DNA of 64,000 bases, taken from Dipteris shenzhenensis. Lineage: Eukaryota; Polypodiophyta; Polypodiopsida; Gleicheniales. Shown in pieces: positions 21,700 to 32,900 of the stretch (its first letter is position 1; each line of letters starts with the position of its first letter). Location of the stretch: assembly GCA_047967505.1 (NCBI GenBank), contig CM106540.1; one strand, 5' to 3'. Position numbers and translations under genes: made by a program. The notes under the pieces were generated by a model. The model searched no databases. It worked only from the letters and a program-made list of their open reading frames with translations, and was not told the origin of the DNA.

Positions 21700-22235
21700 G
21701 ATACCCCTTTGCAGCATCAGGCAATGGCAGAGTTTCCTTGCCCTATCTTGCCAACCAAAGGAGTCCTCATTTCCATAAAATGCATGAGCTAGTTTGGTTT
21801 GTTGGAAATGGACATGCGGGGTTGCTTGGTTATTGCAATTGGTTCAATAATGCTAAGTCAATGGCTATGCAAGCAAGCGAGAAGCACAGAGCCCAAGCAG
21901 AGATGCTAGCACATCTAGGAAATAGCACCATTGTTGCAATGCATAGGTCTATGCAGGATCTTCAAAGGAAGAACCAGAATCTTCATGATAAAGCCAAAGC
22001 ATTAGACTTGGAGTGAAATGCATTGGACTTGGAGTGACATAAATTAGAAGAGTAACTCTGTAAGCTAGCTGAGTCCAAAAAAGTCTTGGAAAGATCTATA
22101 TACAATCAAGTTCGACAGGACCTAACACAAGCGCTTACGTGTGCAAGTTGCTGAAGAGGTGATGAAGGACTTCAAGGATATTGTGGATGCAAAGGAGATG
22201 CTTGCAGCTTGTGATACTGCCGATGTAAGTCGTGA
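21700..22235 (+). pseudogene. Gene B, copy 2: N-terminal coiled-coil exon(s)
   Basis: The open frame from 21738 encodes AMQASEKHRAQAEMLAHLGN and then MQDLQRKNQNLHDKAKALDL, a charged heptad-like helix continuing past two stops as LERHKLEE-like sequence. After a frame change, QVAEEVMKDFKDIVDAKEML (about 22141-22205) matches gene B copy 1 (QVAREVMKDFKGLVQAKEVL), and the exon ends at the donor GAT|GTAAGT near 22225, at the same place as in copy 1. Function is unknown; the helix suggests oligomerisation. The segment upstream of the matching block is only loosely similar between copies. Confidence 0.5.
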
Positions 22236-22325
22236 AGCTTACACATCTATTTTCAAAATTTTCAAGTCTACTATTTGGAGAAGTATAATAAGTCTACAGT
22301 GCCCCTACCCACACCTTGGTCTATG

Positions 22326-24000
22326 AGATGTGCATGGCGAGAAATAAACCAATGTGTAAGAGAAATGCTTGGAGGGTACCATTGCATAAGAGGCACAATG
22401 TTGGAAGAGTAAAAAGAAATCTGGCTTGCAAACCTTTGAGATGAATGCTTTCAACAATGTCTACTTAGATGTTGAGAAACTGCAACAAGCAATGGTCAAA
22501 TTCTATGGCATGAGAGAAGATGGCAAGACAAAATCCATTGTAGCATTGCACTTTACTTAGTTCATTTCCTATATCATGTTTATCCTAATGATTCTCTCTT
22601 TTGTTGTACACATTGCAATGGAAAGCTCATATTTGTCATCAGAATGGATGAAGCTCAATTACTGAAAGAAGACAAGTTAGAGAGAGTGAGCATCTACATT
22701 ATGAATGAAGCCTTAGCCTTTGTTCAAGGGACTAAGGAAGTAGACCAAGATTTCTCAGTGCAATCAAAGAAAGATAAATGGCGGCTTGCATCATTTGAGA
22801 CTTCAAAAGAGTGCCATGAGACATTGAAGTGGGTTTTAGATAGAAAATAATCCCATCAACGATCTGAAGACAAGAGGAAGGGCAAACATTGATAGTCGAT
22901 GGCCATGTAACATTTTGAGTTGAATGGCATCTTGCTAGTGATTTGAAAACCCTCAAGTGCTTGCATGGTTGTGATACAAGGGAAAATGCAATGAACACAT
23001 GCCTTTATTGCATCTGTTTACAATGTAAGCAAAAGGCTGGCTTACAATGGGAGAATTGCATTCTATCTTGCAGCCAAACACAAGCGGTCCCACTCGCAAC
23101 AAGAAGGATCCAAAGTGGGATCCTATCTTGCCGAAATCAAATTCCACAAGAAGTATCCACACGGTGCATTGTAGAAGCTAAGAAGTTGCTGTCAGAGATG
23201 GGATTCCATGGAGGACATGCCAAACTTAAGGAGGATAACAAAATGTTTGGGGCAACACAAAATCTTCCTACAAAAGTGTGCATGGGTGGAGGGAAGGCAA
23301 GGAGATTCCTATCAAACCACAATCTCAACAAAGACAAACATACATTGTCTCAAAGCAGTTTGGGTTGGGAATACTGGAAAGCATTGTGTGAATGCACGAC
23401 CAATAAGGCTTCTCATCCTCAAGTAGCACCTTTGAGAGCTAAAGTATGGATAAAGGTAGATGCATTGATAAAATTGCTTCGCCAAGTTCAAATTGATGAG
23501 ATGTTGTATTATGAAAGGTTCAGGATGGCTGTGAAAGAGTTTATGCAATTAATGGTGAAAGCATGGGGGGAGTCACACATTACACATTACATGGTAATCT
23601 TGGCACCATCATTATATTTAGCACTTGCTTTATAAATAATTTTTGTTGCTCAAATGATTCTCATCGTGTTTGTAGCATATTCTCTATGCACATGGACCAT
23701 AGTTTGTACAAAATTGAGGCCCTTTGTCCATTTGGAATACACAAGGCATGGAGAAGTTGCACTATAGAGCCAAGGCAGCCTACTTCAAGAACTCAAGGCA
23801 TGGTGGTGGTGTCACTCATGCATTGCATGAGATGTTCGACTGGTTTTTTAGATGTTTACTAGGAAGGACTTTGAAGTCTACAAAGGAAAAGGCATCAGAA
23901 CTTGCAAAAGCAGTTCAAATTGTATCAAATAATAGAAGGCATAGTGCTTGGAAAGCATCCATAAGGAGTTGAGGAGTTGCATGTTGGTTGCAAGCTAGAG
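22326..24000 (+). pseudogene. Transposase-like block of uncertain superfamily
   Basis: Several frames carry protein-like sequence: KLERVSIYIMNEALAFVQGT (22668-22728), WHLASDLKTLKCLHGC followed by CLYCICLQCKQK (22920-23040), YYERFRMAVKEFMQLMVKAW ... HITHYM (23510-23595) and GMEKLHYRAKAAYFKNSRHG (about 23748-23810) ending in EMFDWFFR. The order (Asp-rich strand, CxxC pair, HxxHxM, GMEK-HYRAKA) resembles uncharacterised transposase-like proteins found in repetitive DNA, but I cannot name the superfamily. It lies between the coiled-coil and H3-like parts of gene B copy 2 and is absent from copy 1, so it may be a later insertion. Multiple stops and frameshifts are present. Confidence 0.45.
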
Positions 24001-24117
24001 TGAGAAATGGAGTAGATGGGTCCAACCAGCAACAAAAGCTATGGTGTAATTGTATACAAATATGAAATAAATATATTGCTTATTTTGACCACAATTTGTC
24101 TACCCACTCTTGAAGTG

Positions 24118-25032
24118 CCTCATCAATCTCTCGTGAGCCCTCCCCCAACTCTCGTAAGCCCTCCCCTAACTCTTGTTAGCCCTCCCTCAAGTCCCGTGAG
24201 CTTACTCCCTAGTTTCATGAGCCTTCTCCTCTTGCCAAGTCCCATGAGCCCACTCCCTAGTCTCGTGAGCCCACTCCCAAGTCCCAAGAGCATTAGAAGT
24301 CCCCTCAACCTTCCCCTCAACCTTCCCCTCAGCCTTCCCTTGAACCTTCCCCTCACCCTTCCCCTCACCCTTCCCCTCAAACTTCCCCTCAGCCTTCCCC
24401 ACCCGATGAGAGCGCTCCCCCGATCGAGAAAAATGTATTTGAGAACCTCCCTTCCCCTCAGCCTTCCCCTCCCCATGAGAAGACTCCCCCGCATGAGCAA
24501 AATGTATTCGATAACCTCACTCGTATAGAATGGCTTCCGGATAGGGGCCAACAAACTGCTAGAAAGAGCACAATCTTCCCTCTCTCGGTGATAAAGCCCA
24601 TCATGTAAATGGTAATTGTGCCCATAAAGACGGTAAAGAAGATGTCGAGGAAGCCCCATCCCAAAGAAGGACAAAGCTCAAGACATCCTTGAGAGGGGGA
24701 TTTGGAGGATGATCAACACAAAGAAGAGCAGCACAAGAAATTCAAGGTAGATAGGAGGCCATGGAACCATGTTTGGGTACCTGTAAAGCCTCCACCAAGA
24801 GTTAGGAAGCCATACATAGCAAAGCCAGGAGCACTGGCCCTAAGGGAGATCAGAGAGATGTAGAACACCACCGACAACCTGATCCCACATGCTCCCTTCC
24901 AATGGGTGGTATGGGATATATCACAGGGGTACAAGGACGATGTGTGATTTAGCACAAGAGCTATGGGGGTGCTCCAAGAGGGACATGGCAAGGGTGAAGC
25001 GACTACGGAGTGACCCAAGCTTTAAGCCCTAG
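24118..25032 (+). pseudogene. Gene B 3' exon, copy 2: histone H3-like protein
   Basis: A Ser-Pro repeat tail (SPQPSPQPSPQPS-type, 24118-24480) leads into RGQQTARKST. QQTARKST lies at 24549-24572 and matches the H3 tail around K9-S10-T11, with Gln where H3 has K4. After a basic linker come HKKFKVDRRPW (shared with copy 1 as EKKFKVDKRPW), VRKPYIAKPGALALREIRE (alpha-N), NTTDNLIPHAPFQWVVWDIS (alpha-1) and YKDDV. The core then has a deletion after VLQEG, and the C-terminal remnant VKRLRSDPSFKP ends at the stop 25030-25032. In-frame stops occur after REIREM and after YKDDV, and others in the Ser-Pro part. These lesions differ from those of copy 1. The alpha-2/loop-2 segment is missing. It is a dead relative of an H3-type histone. 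Confidence 0.78.
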
Positions 25033-25222
25033 ATTCTCTTGGAGCCCACCCTTAGAACTTACACTTCCCCTTGCCCTTGAAGGCACTATCTTGTATCTAA
25101 GGCCCAAGGGCCGATCTTTTTTAATAAAATGTATCCACATTCTCTACATCATCGCATTGTTGTGAATTCTCCATGTTTATGACTAAAATTACTGTTCATT
25201 TTAATGTAACTTTTGAATTCTT

Positions 25223-25383
25223 TCAAATCCTAGAGAAATTTCACCGTGGCACAGAAGGGAAAAGTGTACGGGACATGGCCAACAAAATTTGCACCGTGGT
25301 GGGTTTTAGGCATTCTAGGGGGCCTGGCGACGTCCTGAACACTTTTCCTTTCTGTGCCACAGTGAAATTCCTCTAGGATTTGA
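25223..25383. repeat. Long hairpin between convergent genes (copy 2)
   Basis: The arm starting TCAAATCCTAGAGAAATTTC pairs with the arm ending GAAATTCCTCTAGGATTTGA over about 47 bp with few mismatches, around a loop of roughly 65 nt. It lies between the end of gene B (25032) and the end of gene A (25625). The homologous but weaker inverted repeat in copy 1 is at 4715-4837. It may act in termination or be an inserted foldback element. Confidence 0.75.
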
Positions 25384-25624
25384 TAGAAATGAACTTTGAT
25401 ACCCAGAATTGGTGAAAATTATACTGAATTGGCTAGAAATGCATTAAATTAACGCAATTAAAAGGATGGAGAGAATATATCATCAACGACCTAAACAAAA
25501 TATAATGGAATAAATATTATGAATTCATGACGAGCAACAATGACTTAAAACAAATAATAAAGACATGTAGTCATATGTCCATTGAAATATTCATTGAAAT
25601 ATATGTTTATATATACAAAAGGCC
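25384..25624. other. AT-rich spacer downstream of gene A copy 2
   Basis: No gene seen. On the minus strand this is the expected 3' flank of gene A. Confidence 0.4.
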
Positions 25625-28260
25625 TCACAAGCTACCTTTCTTCTTAGCCAGTTTGAGTACATCTAGGATAGGGGCCTTTGAATCCCCTAGTGGACTCCCA
25701 GATACAAACCTAGCCGCAATAGCAGTAACATCCTCCTCTCCTACTGCCAAAGACATAACTATTGCTATAAATTCGCTGCCATGAATGTTCGATCCAAAAG
25801 CATTGATAATAGCTAGGTGGTGTACCAAATTCACTTTGTTGGCATTCCAAGTAATATTGGAGTATCCGATAGTGCACGACAATGCCTTGCACTTTAGCAG
25901 CTCCAAAGGACCTCGAGGAGAAAATTTGATGTGGAAGACCACGAGGTCCTCTGCAACTTTGCCAAGGTAATGGGCCAAAGAATGATCTCTCCCAAATGTA
26001 GTACGAACATTACCCCATCGAGATGAGAATTCATCAAGCTCAAACACGTCCTGCAACAATTCAATAAACAATAGAAGACCAAAAAACAAATTATATCGAA
26101 AGAACATCAAAATAAAATTACATTGTTTGAACTTACCACTATAGCATCGTCAGCTTCTATCCCTTCCTCATTTGCAATGTTGATGGAACCGGGTGTTGTG
26201 TGATGTTCCATTTGGGAGGTGGATTCTTTCTCCTAACCTGTGTTGGAGGTGGAAGCTTCTACATGAGAGGGATGTGCATCATATACAGACATGTCTGCAT
26301 CCCTCATTGAAACCAGTGTCATCAATAGAAACTCTTCCATTGTTTGGTCTTCAGAACCTAAAACCCTAGGATCTTTGACACTTGTGTCAACATAGAACCC
26401 AGATAGGACTCTGAGTGCCTCATCCTCTCGTAGTCCAAAAAGAACCTCTATGTCATGGAGGAATACATACTCTTCTCCATCGATGATGCGGGGGGACAAG
26501 GACCAAAAGTCTGATTCTGGGTCAGTGGTCTTCGATGCAGATTCTTGCTCTACTGGGGGCTCTTAAAATAGGATCAATGCTTGAGCTGCTTCCATCTCCT
26601 CACTTGCATGGTCAAGACTCTCTTCCATCTACATGTCCGAGTCTAGTCTAGGGACGAGCAGATCAACATGTCTACTAGAGGGGGTGCTAGACGATGAGGC
26701 TTCTTCATCTAAATTTCCTTCTTGGAGAAGGAAGATGAATGTCATCTCCCATGAAAGGAATTTAGTGCCTATATTTCCTGTGATCCCCGCTTCTAGGATG
26801 TCTTTTACTTCGACCATCCTAAACCCTTCCTCTATAAGATTATCACAAAAGCGGGCCAAGTGTTTTACAAACTTGGGTTCCTCTAGGAACAGATACTTTA
26901 TGTAATCTATGGGAACCCATCTCTTTGAAAAGTGGTCAAGTGTATAAGCATAAATTTTGAAATTTTCTTGCCCATTTAAGGTAAAGTAGGACTCTGACAT
27001 GCTGTCCTCCATGACCAATAGGTGTTCTCGCACATCCCTTAAAGTCCATTGTGATGTGACATTCACATTCTTGACATCTCCCTCTTCAACATCAATAGAC
27101 AAAGGGGAACTTCAGCCATTTGTTTTCTTCCAGCGCCTGTACTAAAAAGCTAAATACAAAATTTGGCATGACAAATGGTATCTAATAACCACATTGTCTT
27201 TACACGTGTGACATTAATTAAACACATCACCCTTTTGGTCACCTGACCTAGTTCCCCAATTCATCCCAAGTAAATCTTCAAGAACATTTTCATCTACACG
27301 CTTGCGAGACCACATAGTTTTTGTTCTATGCATATGTATAAGGCTGAAACAAAGAAGCAAAAATGTGCAGAGGCATAAATCAAGATAACCTTGCCCATTT
27401 GTATCCAAATGTAAACTTCATGGCCATGCCCACATCCTTTGCAATCTTGTCCTCATATGATTGCAATGTCCTCGAGTCCACATTGCTGCAATCCATGTCT
27501 TGAAGTTGTTGCAGTACAATGGTTTGCAAATGGCCATAACTTGATGATGTTGTGATGTATGTTGCATTATACCAATACACATTCTTCATTTGCAAGGAGG
27601 CCAACTTCTACCTTGCATGCATTTTCTTACCTAAATCCTCATGAATGGTAGTGAACTTGCCTATGAATGATTCAACTAGTTCCCACTCCTCGAAGTCCTA
27701 AGGGAAAACATCTACCACCATGAATAAGAGCTATTAGAAACCAAACACAAAATTTCCAAATGGACTCATTACACTTACATGTGAAAAAGGTACATAGATA
27801 GAAAGGCTCACAGTGTGATGGTATCCTAGATTGATTGAATGATGGAGGAAGCTGCATATCTTTTCCCATGTAAACATGTTGCACTTTTGTGAGCCATCCT
27901 TTCTTCCCAAACTTGAACTTCAAGATGCGCCCCTTCCACTCATGCAAGATATCACCTCTCTTCCTCTTGGGAAGCTTATGTGGACCTTTGGCCAATCCTT
28001 TCATCACTATCTAGTCATTTAAGCTATAGGTGCAAGGGATCCACTCATCCAATGCATTTTCGATGTTGCGGAAGACATAAGAGGTCACAGCACTACGTGG
28101 TCTTGTCACCTTGCTCCTCACCATGCTTGCAGATGTTGCAAGAGGAAGAATGGGACTCCTACATAGTGCAATGCAGCTCCAACATAGGCACAAAAAAAGG
28201 AGAAGGAGAGGGATAGAGAGCAGCAGAGCAACAGAGGCACAAGAGAGGGACAACATTGCA
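25625..28260 (-). pseudogene. Gene A, copy 2: multi-exon unrecognised protein
   Basis: Minus-strand exons run from about 28260 down. They hold a basic start MVRSKVTRPRSAVTSYVF, a Lys-rich block RILKFKFGKKGWLTKVQHV (about 27870-27930), and an exon with KNVYWYNATYITTSSSYGHL (27510-27580). Then comes an open 157-codon exon, 27102-26629, with KIYAYTLDHFSKRWVPIDY, and next the block FGLREDEALRVLSGF (26233-26499). The last intron is 26051-26136 (86 bp, GTAAGT...GCAG), and the last exon, 26050-25625, encodes VFELDEFSSRW, KCKALSCTIGYSNI and NAFGSNIHGSEFIAIVMSLA and ends LAKKKGSL. Only a few stops interrupt it (for example at 26562-26564 and 26236). The late exons match copy 1. Function is unknown. 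It ends facing gene B. Confidence 0.6.
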
Positions 28261-28439
28261 CAAGGAAATTGAAAGCCAAAAAAATAAAAGGAGTGTATAT
28301 TAATTCATAGCCCAACAAGTGCTTGTATGTACATATAGCACGAAGCCAAGCCACGTCCTGTGGCTTCAAGTACAAAAAAAAAGAGGAGTGTATATACAAG
28401 AGAGGCACAAAGCCAAACCAATGGCTTCAAGTACAAAAA

Positions 28440-29465
28440 AGAGTAGCTACTCTACAACCGTCGACTAATCTAAGTTAGCCGCGTCCTTGCTCCCTTCTTC
28501 ATCGTCTTCTTCATTGCCTTCTTCCTCCTCAGTATCCACATCTTTTTCCTCCTGAATATCCCCAGGGGCCTATAAATGAGGGACAACATGTATCAATGTA
28601 TGAAAAATCAAATATTTATTCACAATATTGACATTATTTAACTACTTTTAAATACCTGGGGGGCGCTCTAGTAGCCCAGATATACTGCTCCTCAGTAATC
28701 AACCCCTCATCATAAAAGATCCTCCATTTATGTCCTCTGTAATGTCCATGATGGAAGGCTGTCTCGACTGGAGTAGGGTACCTACCCATGATATCAAGCT
28801 ACAAGATGACACAATTTGTGGAGGGGTTAGTACAAAGAAACAACCTCCTAATAAACCACATAAACACAATATAATTTGAGATCAATACTTACAAATTGGG
28901 TCTCCCATGATTCAACACCCCCTGCTCCAAAATGCATGTTTCCATATTACTCCATTTGGATCCTTCATGCCTCCACATGATACAAACTCGGGTCCACCTT
29001 CGCTATGTTCATTGCTTTCTTCCACTCCTTCTTATGAGTGGTGTGGGGCTGGCCCCTTGGTGGTTGACCTCCCTATCTCCTGGTAAGTTCGGATAGTGCA
29101 TGCCTCTTAAGTGAAGATCTTTTATTGGAAAGTATAACAACAATCTTTGACTTTGCCCATTTATCTATGAACTCAACATTAGGGGGATTGGGATACCTAA
29201 ATCGTACAGCATTGATAGTCTCATCAGCCAACCTTTCTGGATGCTCTTTGTATGGAATAAAGCAATCTTTGTAGTTGTTAGCCACTACAAAGAACATGAA
29301 GGCCATGATGTCCTTCCCCCATGCATCCATCAAGATGCCTCCTCTCTAAGTGATGTCATAGAAGATCATCACCCTCTGGCACATCTGCATCATCAAAATC
29401 ATCCCCGCCCCCACCATTACCCCCCCTAAAGATCTATGCGATGCATCACCTAGAGCTCTCCCTAC
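28440..29465 (-). pseudogene. CACTA accessory (TnpA-like) gene fragment
   Basis: The minus strand encodes MMDAWGKDIMAFMFF ... NNYKDCFIPYKEHPERL, FRYPNPPNVEFIDKWAKSKI, IQMEQYGNMHFGAGGVESWE and, after an intron, RYPTPVETAF ... EGLITEEQYIWAT. A further intron leads to an acidic C-terminus (DIQEEKDVDTEEEEGNEEDD, about 28500-28560). It parallels the plus-strand gene at 35058-36403. These resemble the second gene of plant CACTA (En/Spm) elements (Transposase_24-like), whose product binds subterminal repeats. The 5' third is missing: the copy stops at about 29465-29475 inside the GTAGTAGTAGGGAGAGC segment where the terminal region of the neighbouring CACTA element begins. Confidence 0.65.
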
Positions 29466-29770
29466 TACTACACTTGTTTTCACAACAAGACAAAGCAACT
29501 ATAGACGTGCTTGATAGACGCACAAAATAGTGGGCGCGTCTATAGGTGTTGCTTGAATAGACAAATTACGGGCGTGTCTAATAGCGTGTCTAATAGGTCA
29601 TCTATTTGCGCATGTATTAACGCGTCTATTAGCGCATCTACACTTAGAAAATACGGGCACGTCTAACACTATGTCTATTAACACGTCTATTTGCACATGT
29701 ATTAGCACGTCTATTAGTGCATCTACACTGAGAATTAGATGCGTATATAGACGCGTATTTAGATGCAAAA
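29466..29770. repeat. CACTA subterminal repeat cluster (TnpD 3' side)
   Basis: Repeated variants of AGACGCGTCTATTAGCGCATCT occur in both orientations (TAGACGTGCTTG, GGGCGCGTCTATAG, ACGCGTCTATTAGC, GACGCGTATTTAGATGC). The same motif recurs at 34110-34290, 34680-34855, 37180-37265, 38470-38580 and 38980-39075. These are the expected binding sites for the accessory protein. A clear CACTA terminus with a 3-bp target duplication was not identified. Confidence 0.7.
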
Positions 29771-29872
29771 TAGAGAATATAGAAAGTGAGAATTTGGTGT
29801 ACATCACTGCTTTCCAAACATTGCCCATGATTACCAAAGCACATAATTTTAACAAAAACATCAATGCTTTTT

Positions 29873-29976
29873 TGCAAGCCCACATATACAAGAATTAAGT
29901 GAGGTGAGGAGAATGAGACAATATTGCAAGCCCACATATACAAGAATTAAGTGAGGTGAGGAGAATGAGACAATAG
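29873..29976. repeat. 52-bp tandem duplication
   Basis: Two units of 52 bp (29873-29924 and 29925-29976), each starting TGCAAGCCCACATATACAAG, identical as read. It lies just after the TnpD stop region and is probably recent replication slippage. Confidence 0.85.
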
Positions 29977-29998
29977 TTTTGCCAATATCAATGATGGG

Positions 29999-32900
29999 CT
30001 ATGGTTTAATCTCATCCTCAATGAGATCAACCCTTGCCAAACTATCTACTTCAAAATCCAAACAAGTGTTTAGATCTACAAATACATTCAACCCACTACC
30101 ACTTGTGCTACTCATGTGCTCATCGAAATCAGCATCACCAATGGTAGGCTCGTCCTCACGGGTAATGGCCTCAATATCTATATCTCCTATCTCATGATCA
30201 TCCTCCTCTCTCGTATCACGGTCATCATCACCTCCATGGCCATGATCATCCTCCATATGCTCCATATTAGTAAATGTACTATACATCACTTTGGAACGTG
30301 GCATAATAGGTATGACATGCCACCATCTATTATTATCCACCATTGGTTGATAGACAACCTAATTCAAACACAAATACAATCATGTTATTTTTCTTGCATC
30401 GAAGGTATCAAATATTTAAAAGCGAGTATTTTTATATATGTGCACAGTACCTGTTCACATTGTTGCAGTAGTACTAGTGTGTCCTTCCTACTTTTCCAAA
30501 ACTTTGTGGAGCTAATAGTTACAAAGCCACTTGCATGGCGTTTGATTGTTGCATTAGGGCCTCTTTCCACCACGTCCTTAAACCACTTTACATCTAAAAC
30601 ATACACAAAGAAGCATCGAAAGTCAAGCTTAATACTATCTTGGATTATGCCACAATAATCATCCATGGCTCCATTGGCTCCCTCAAAGCTAGCAATGACG
30701 CTGCAATCTTGTGTGTTTCTCTTATCATCAATCCGTTGTGTTCAAAAATGTTTGCCCTCACACCATATAGCATTGAACATAGTGCACTACACTGAGAAAA
30801 AATCAATTAAATAAAAATCTAAATTATTGAAAGCTCCTAGCTTATGCATGACATTCTATATACAGACCTTGCTCATGCATCCCCTAGCATACTCCCATTC
30901 TTCCATTGTGATATGCATCCCCTCATCTTTCGCTGCTTTCTCCAGTTCATCAAGTAGCCAATCCACATGAATATCCTTTGGAGGTGCTCTTAGATACTGA
31001 GGGTATGGCACATGAGATCCGTGGTGTGTACGAAAGAGGGCCCTTTCTTCTTGTCTTCTTGCCTTTGCATCCTCGTATCTTGTCATCCATATTTTCATCA
31101 CATCACTATTAAGCACGCAATAGAGGTTGATATTATTAAGCAACTCTGTGTCTATTACTTTGTTGCATCCTTTCCCTTGAGGGACAATAGAGGTCATCCT
31201 TAGGTCTTCATCATCTCTCCCATAGTCGTGGGAGAGAGCTATCCACATCAACAAGAAACTCAGAAATATATACAAGTGACTCTTGTACCAACCAACCCTC
31301 AGCCATGCTACCTTCGGGTCTTGCATTTTGTCTCACGAAGCCCTTCAAGTCTTCATGAAGCACTCGAGGAAGAACAACCATCGTGCATGTATAGTACTGC
31401 ATATAGCAATCTCATCCACCAAATGCACTATAAGATGTAGTTGGCTTGTGAGAATAGAACATGGAAATGTCTCCTCCACTAAACAAACCACCTCCACTGA
31501 CATAACGCGAGCATTCTCAAGCGTGGTGGGATCTATTTCCTTTGAGCTCACATACCTAGAAATGAAAAAGTATGCCATATTAACAATATGAACACCTTGC
31601 ATGGAGCATTGATACGCATCATATTTTGTATCATGTCAAGTACCTCACAAGCTCACCCATCTTGTAAATACAATCTTTCACATCCTTTGATGCACTACGA
31701 GAAATGCTAGTAGGTAGTATGAACTGAACCCACGAGGAGGTGGTTGATTAGTTGCTTATAATTATTCACTCACAAATTTGAAAGGAAAAAGATATTATGC
31801 ACATAAAATACTTACTTGGAGCATCTTGTGCCAATCATGAGATTTCAAGCCATATAATTGCTCTACACCTCTTTTCTTGCTCTTTGTAAAGGCTCCCTTC
31901 AAACAACTCATGCATCCAGTGGGAGTACGAATTGTAGTAATAGCGCGCTTCACCGCCACCATCTCTAGCTTTGATAACCTCCACGGTGCACGAGGTAAAA
32001 AAACATGCCCATTTGGTCTCTCTTGTGGTCAAGTTTCATGCATCCTCCCTATGGTATGTAGATCCTCCCTTATGCCTACGGAATCTCATATCCCATTCAA
32101 ATGCTCCCAAATGGTAGATGCCCCATTCTTGAAGATATGCATGGGATCAAGCAGGTGATTGATCTTGAGGTGGGACCAATATGGTAAATGATAAAAGATG
32201 GAGTATCTAAACAAAATTTGGTGTGAGCGGGCAATCTTTATTTCCAGTCAATATAGCACACAATAGCTACAAACCCTTACCGGCTCATGCCAAGTGGTGG
32301 AGGAGTCATGGAACCGTCCCAAATTCTCATCCAATCTCCCGCAGTGAGTGATTGTGGGAGGACTTCATTCCAAGGGGCAACATATCTAGGATGATCAGGT
32401 GGGAGAAATCGATGGTGATTCTCATAGATGACCTTATTCAATGCGTCTGCCCATGAGGCAACTAGCGAAGGACCACAAACAGGACATGCATGGTAACCCG
32501 ATGTAGTGAGACCTGAACAATAGACACAATTAAGAGTTGAAGGTGGGTTTAGGATGCCACATCCTTTGCCTACTCATAATTAGAAGTGCAATGCTTACCT
32601 AAACACTCACCATAGCCTGGGAAGTCATGCATCATCCACATCAAGACTGCTTTGTAGTTGAAGTCTCATGACGAGGGAGGCCTGCTCACATCATGCACCT
32701 TGATACCTCTCCAAAGTATCTCTAGCTTGTCAATCAAAGGCTCCAAATAAACATCAAGATTTTTGACTTTATGTTTCCCTGGAGTTAGAAGGGACAACAT
32801 AACATGTCCTTTCTTAATAGCCTTTGAGGGTGGAAGATTATAATTCACCAATATCACTAGCCATACACTGTAAGAGGTGCTTTTGAGACCAAATGGGTTC

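Noticed and set aside
22326-24000. Naming the transposase-like block a KDZ or other specific superfamily
   Set aside because: Motif resemblance is from memory only and the frames are broken; no catalytic triad could be placed.
24123-24674. A 183-codon minus-strand ORF (Arg/Gly/Leu-rich)
   Set aside because: It is antisense to the Ser-Pro repeat tail of the H3-like exon and consists of periodic repeats.
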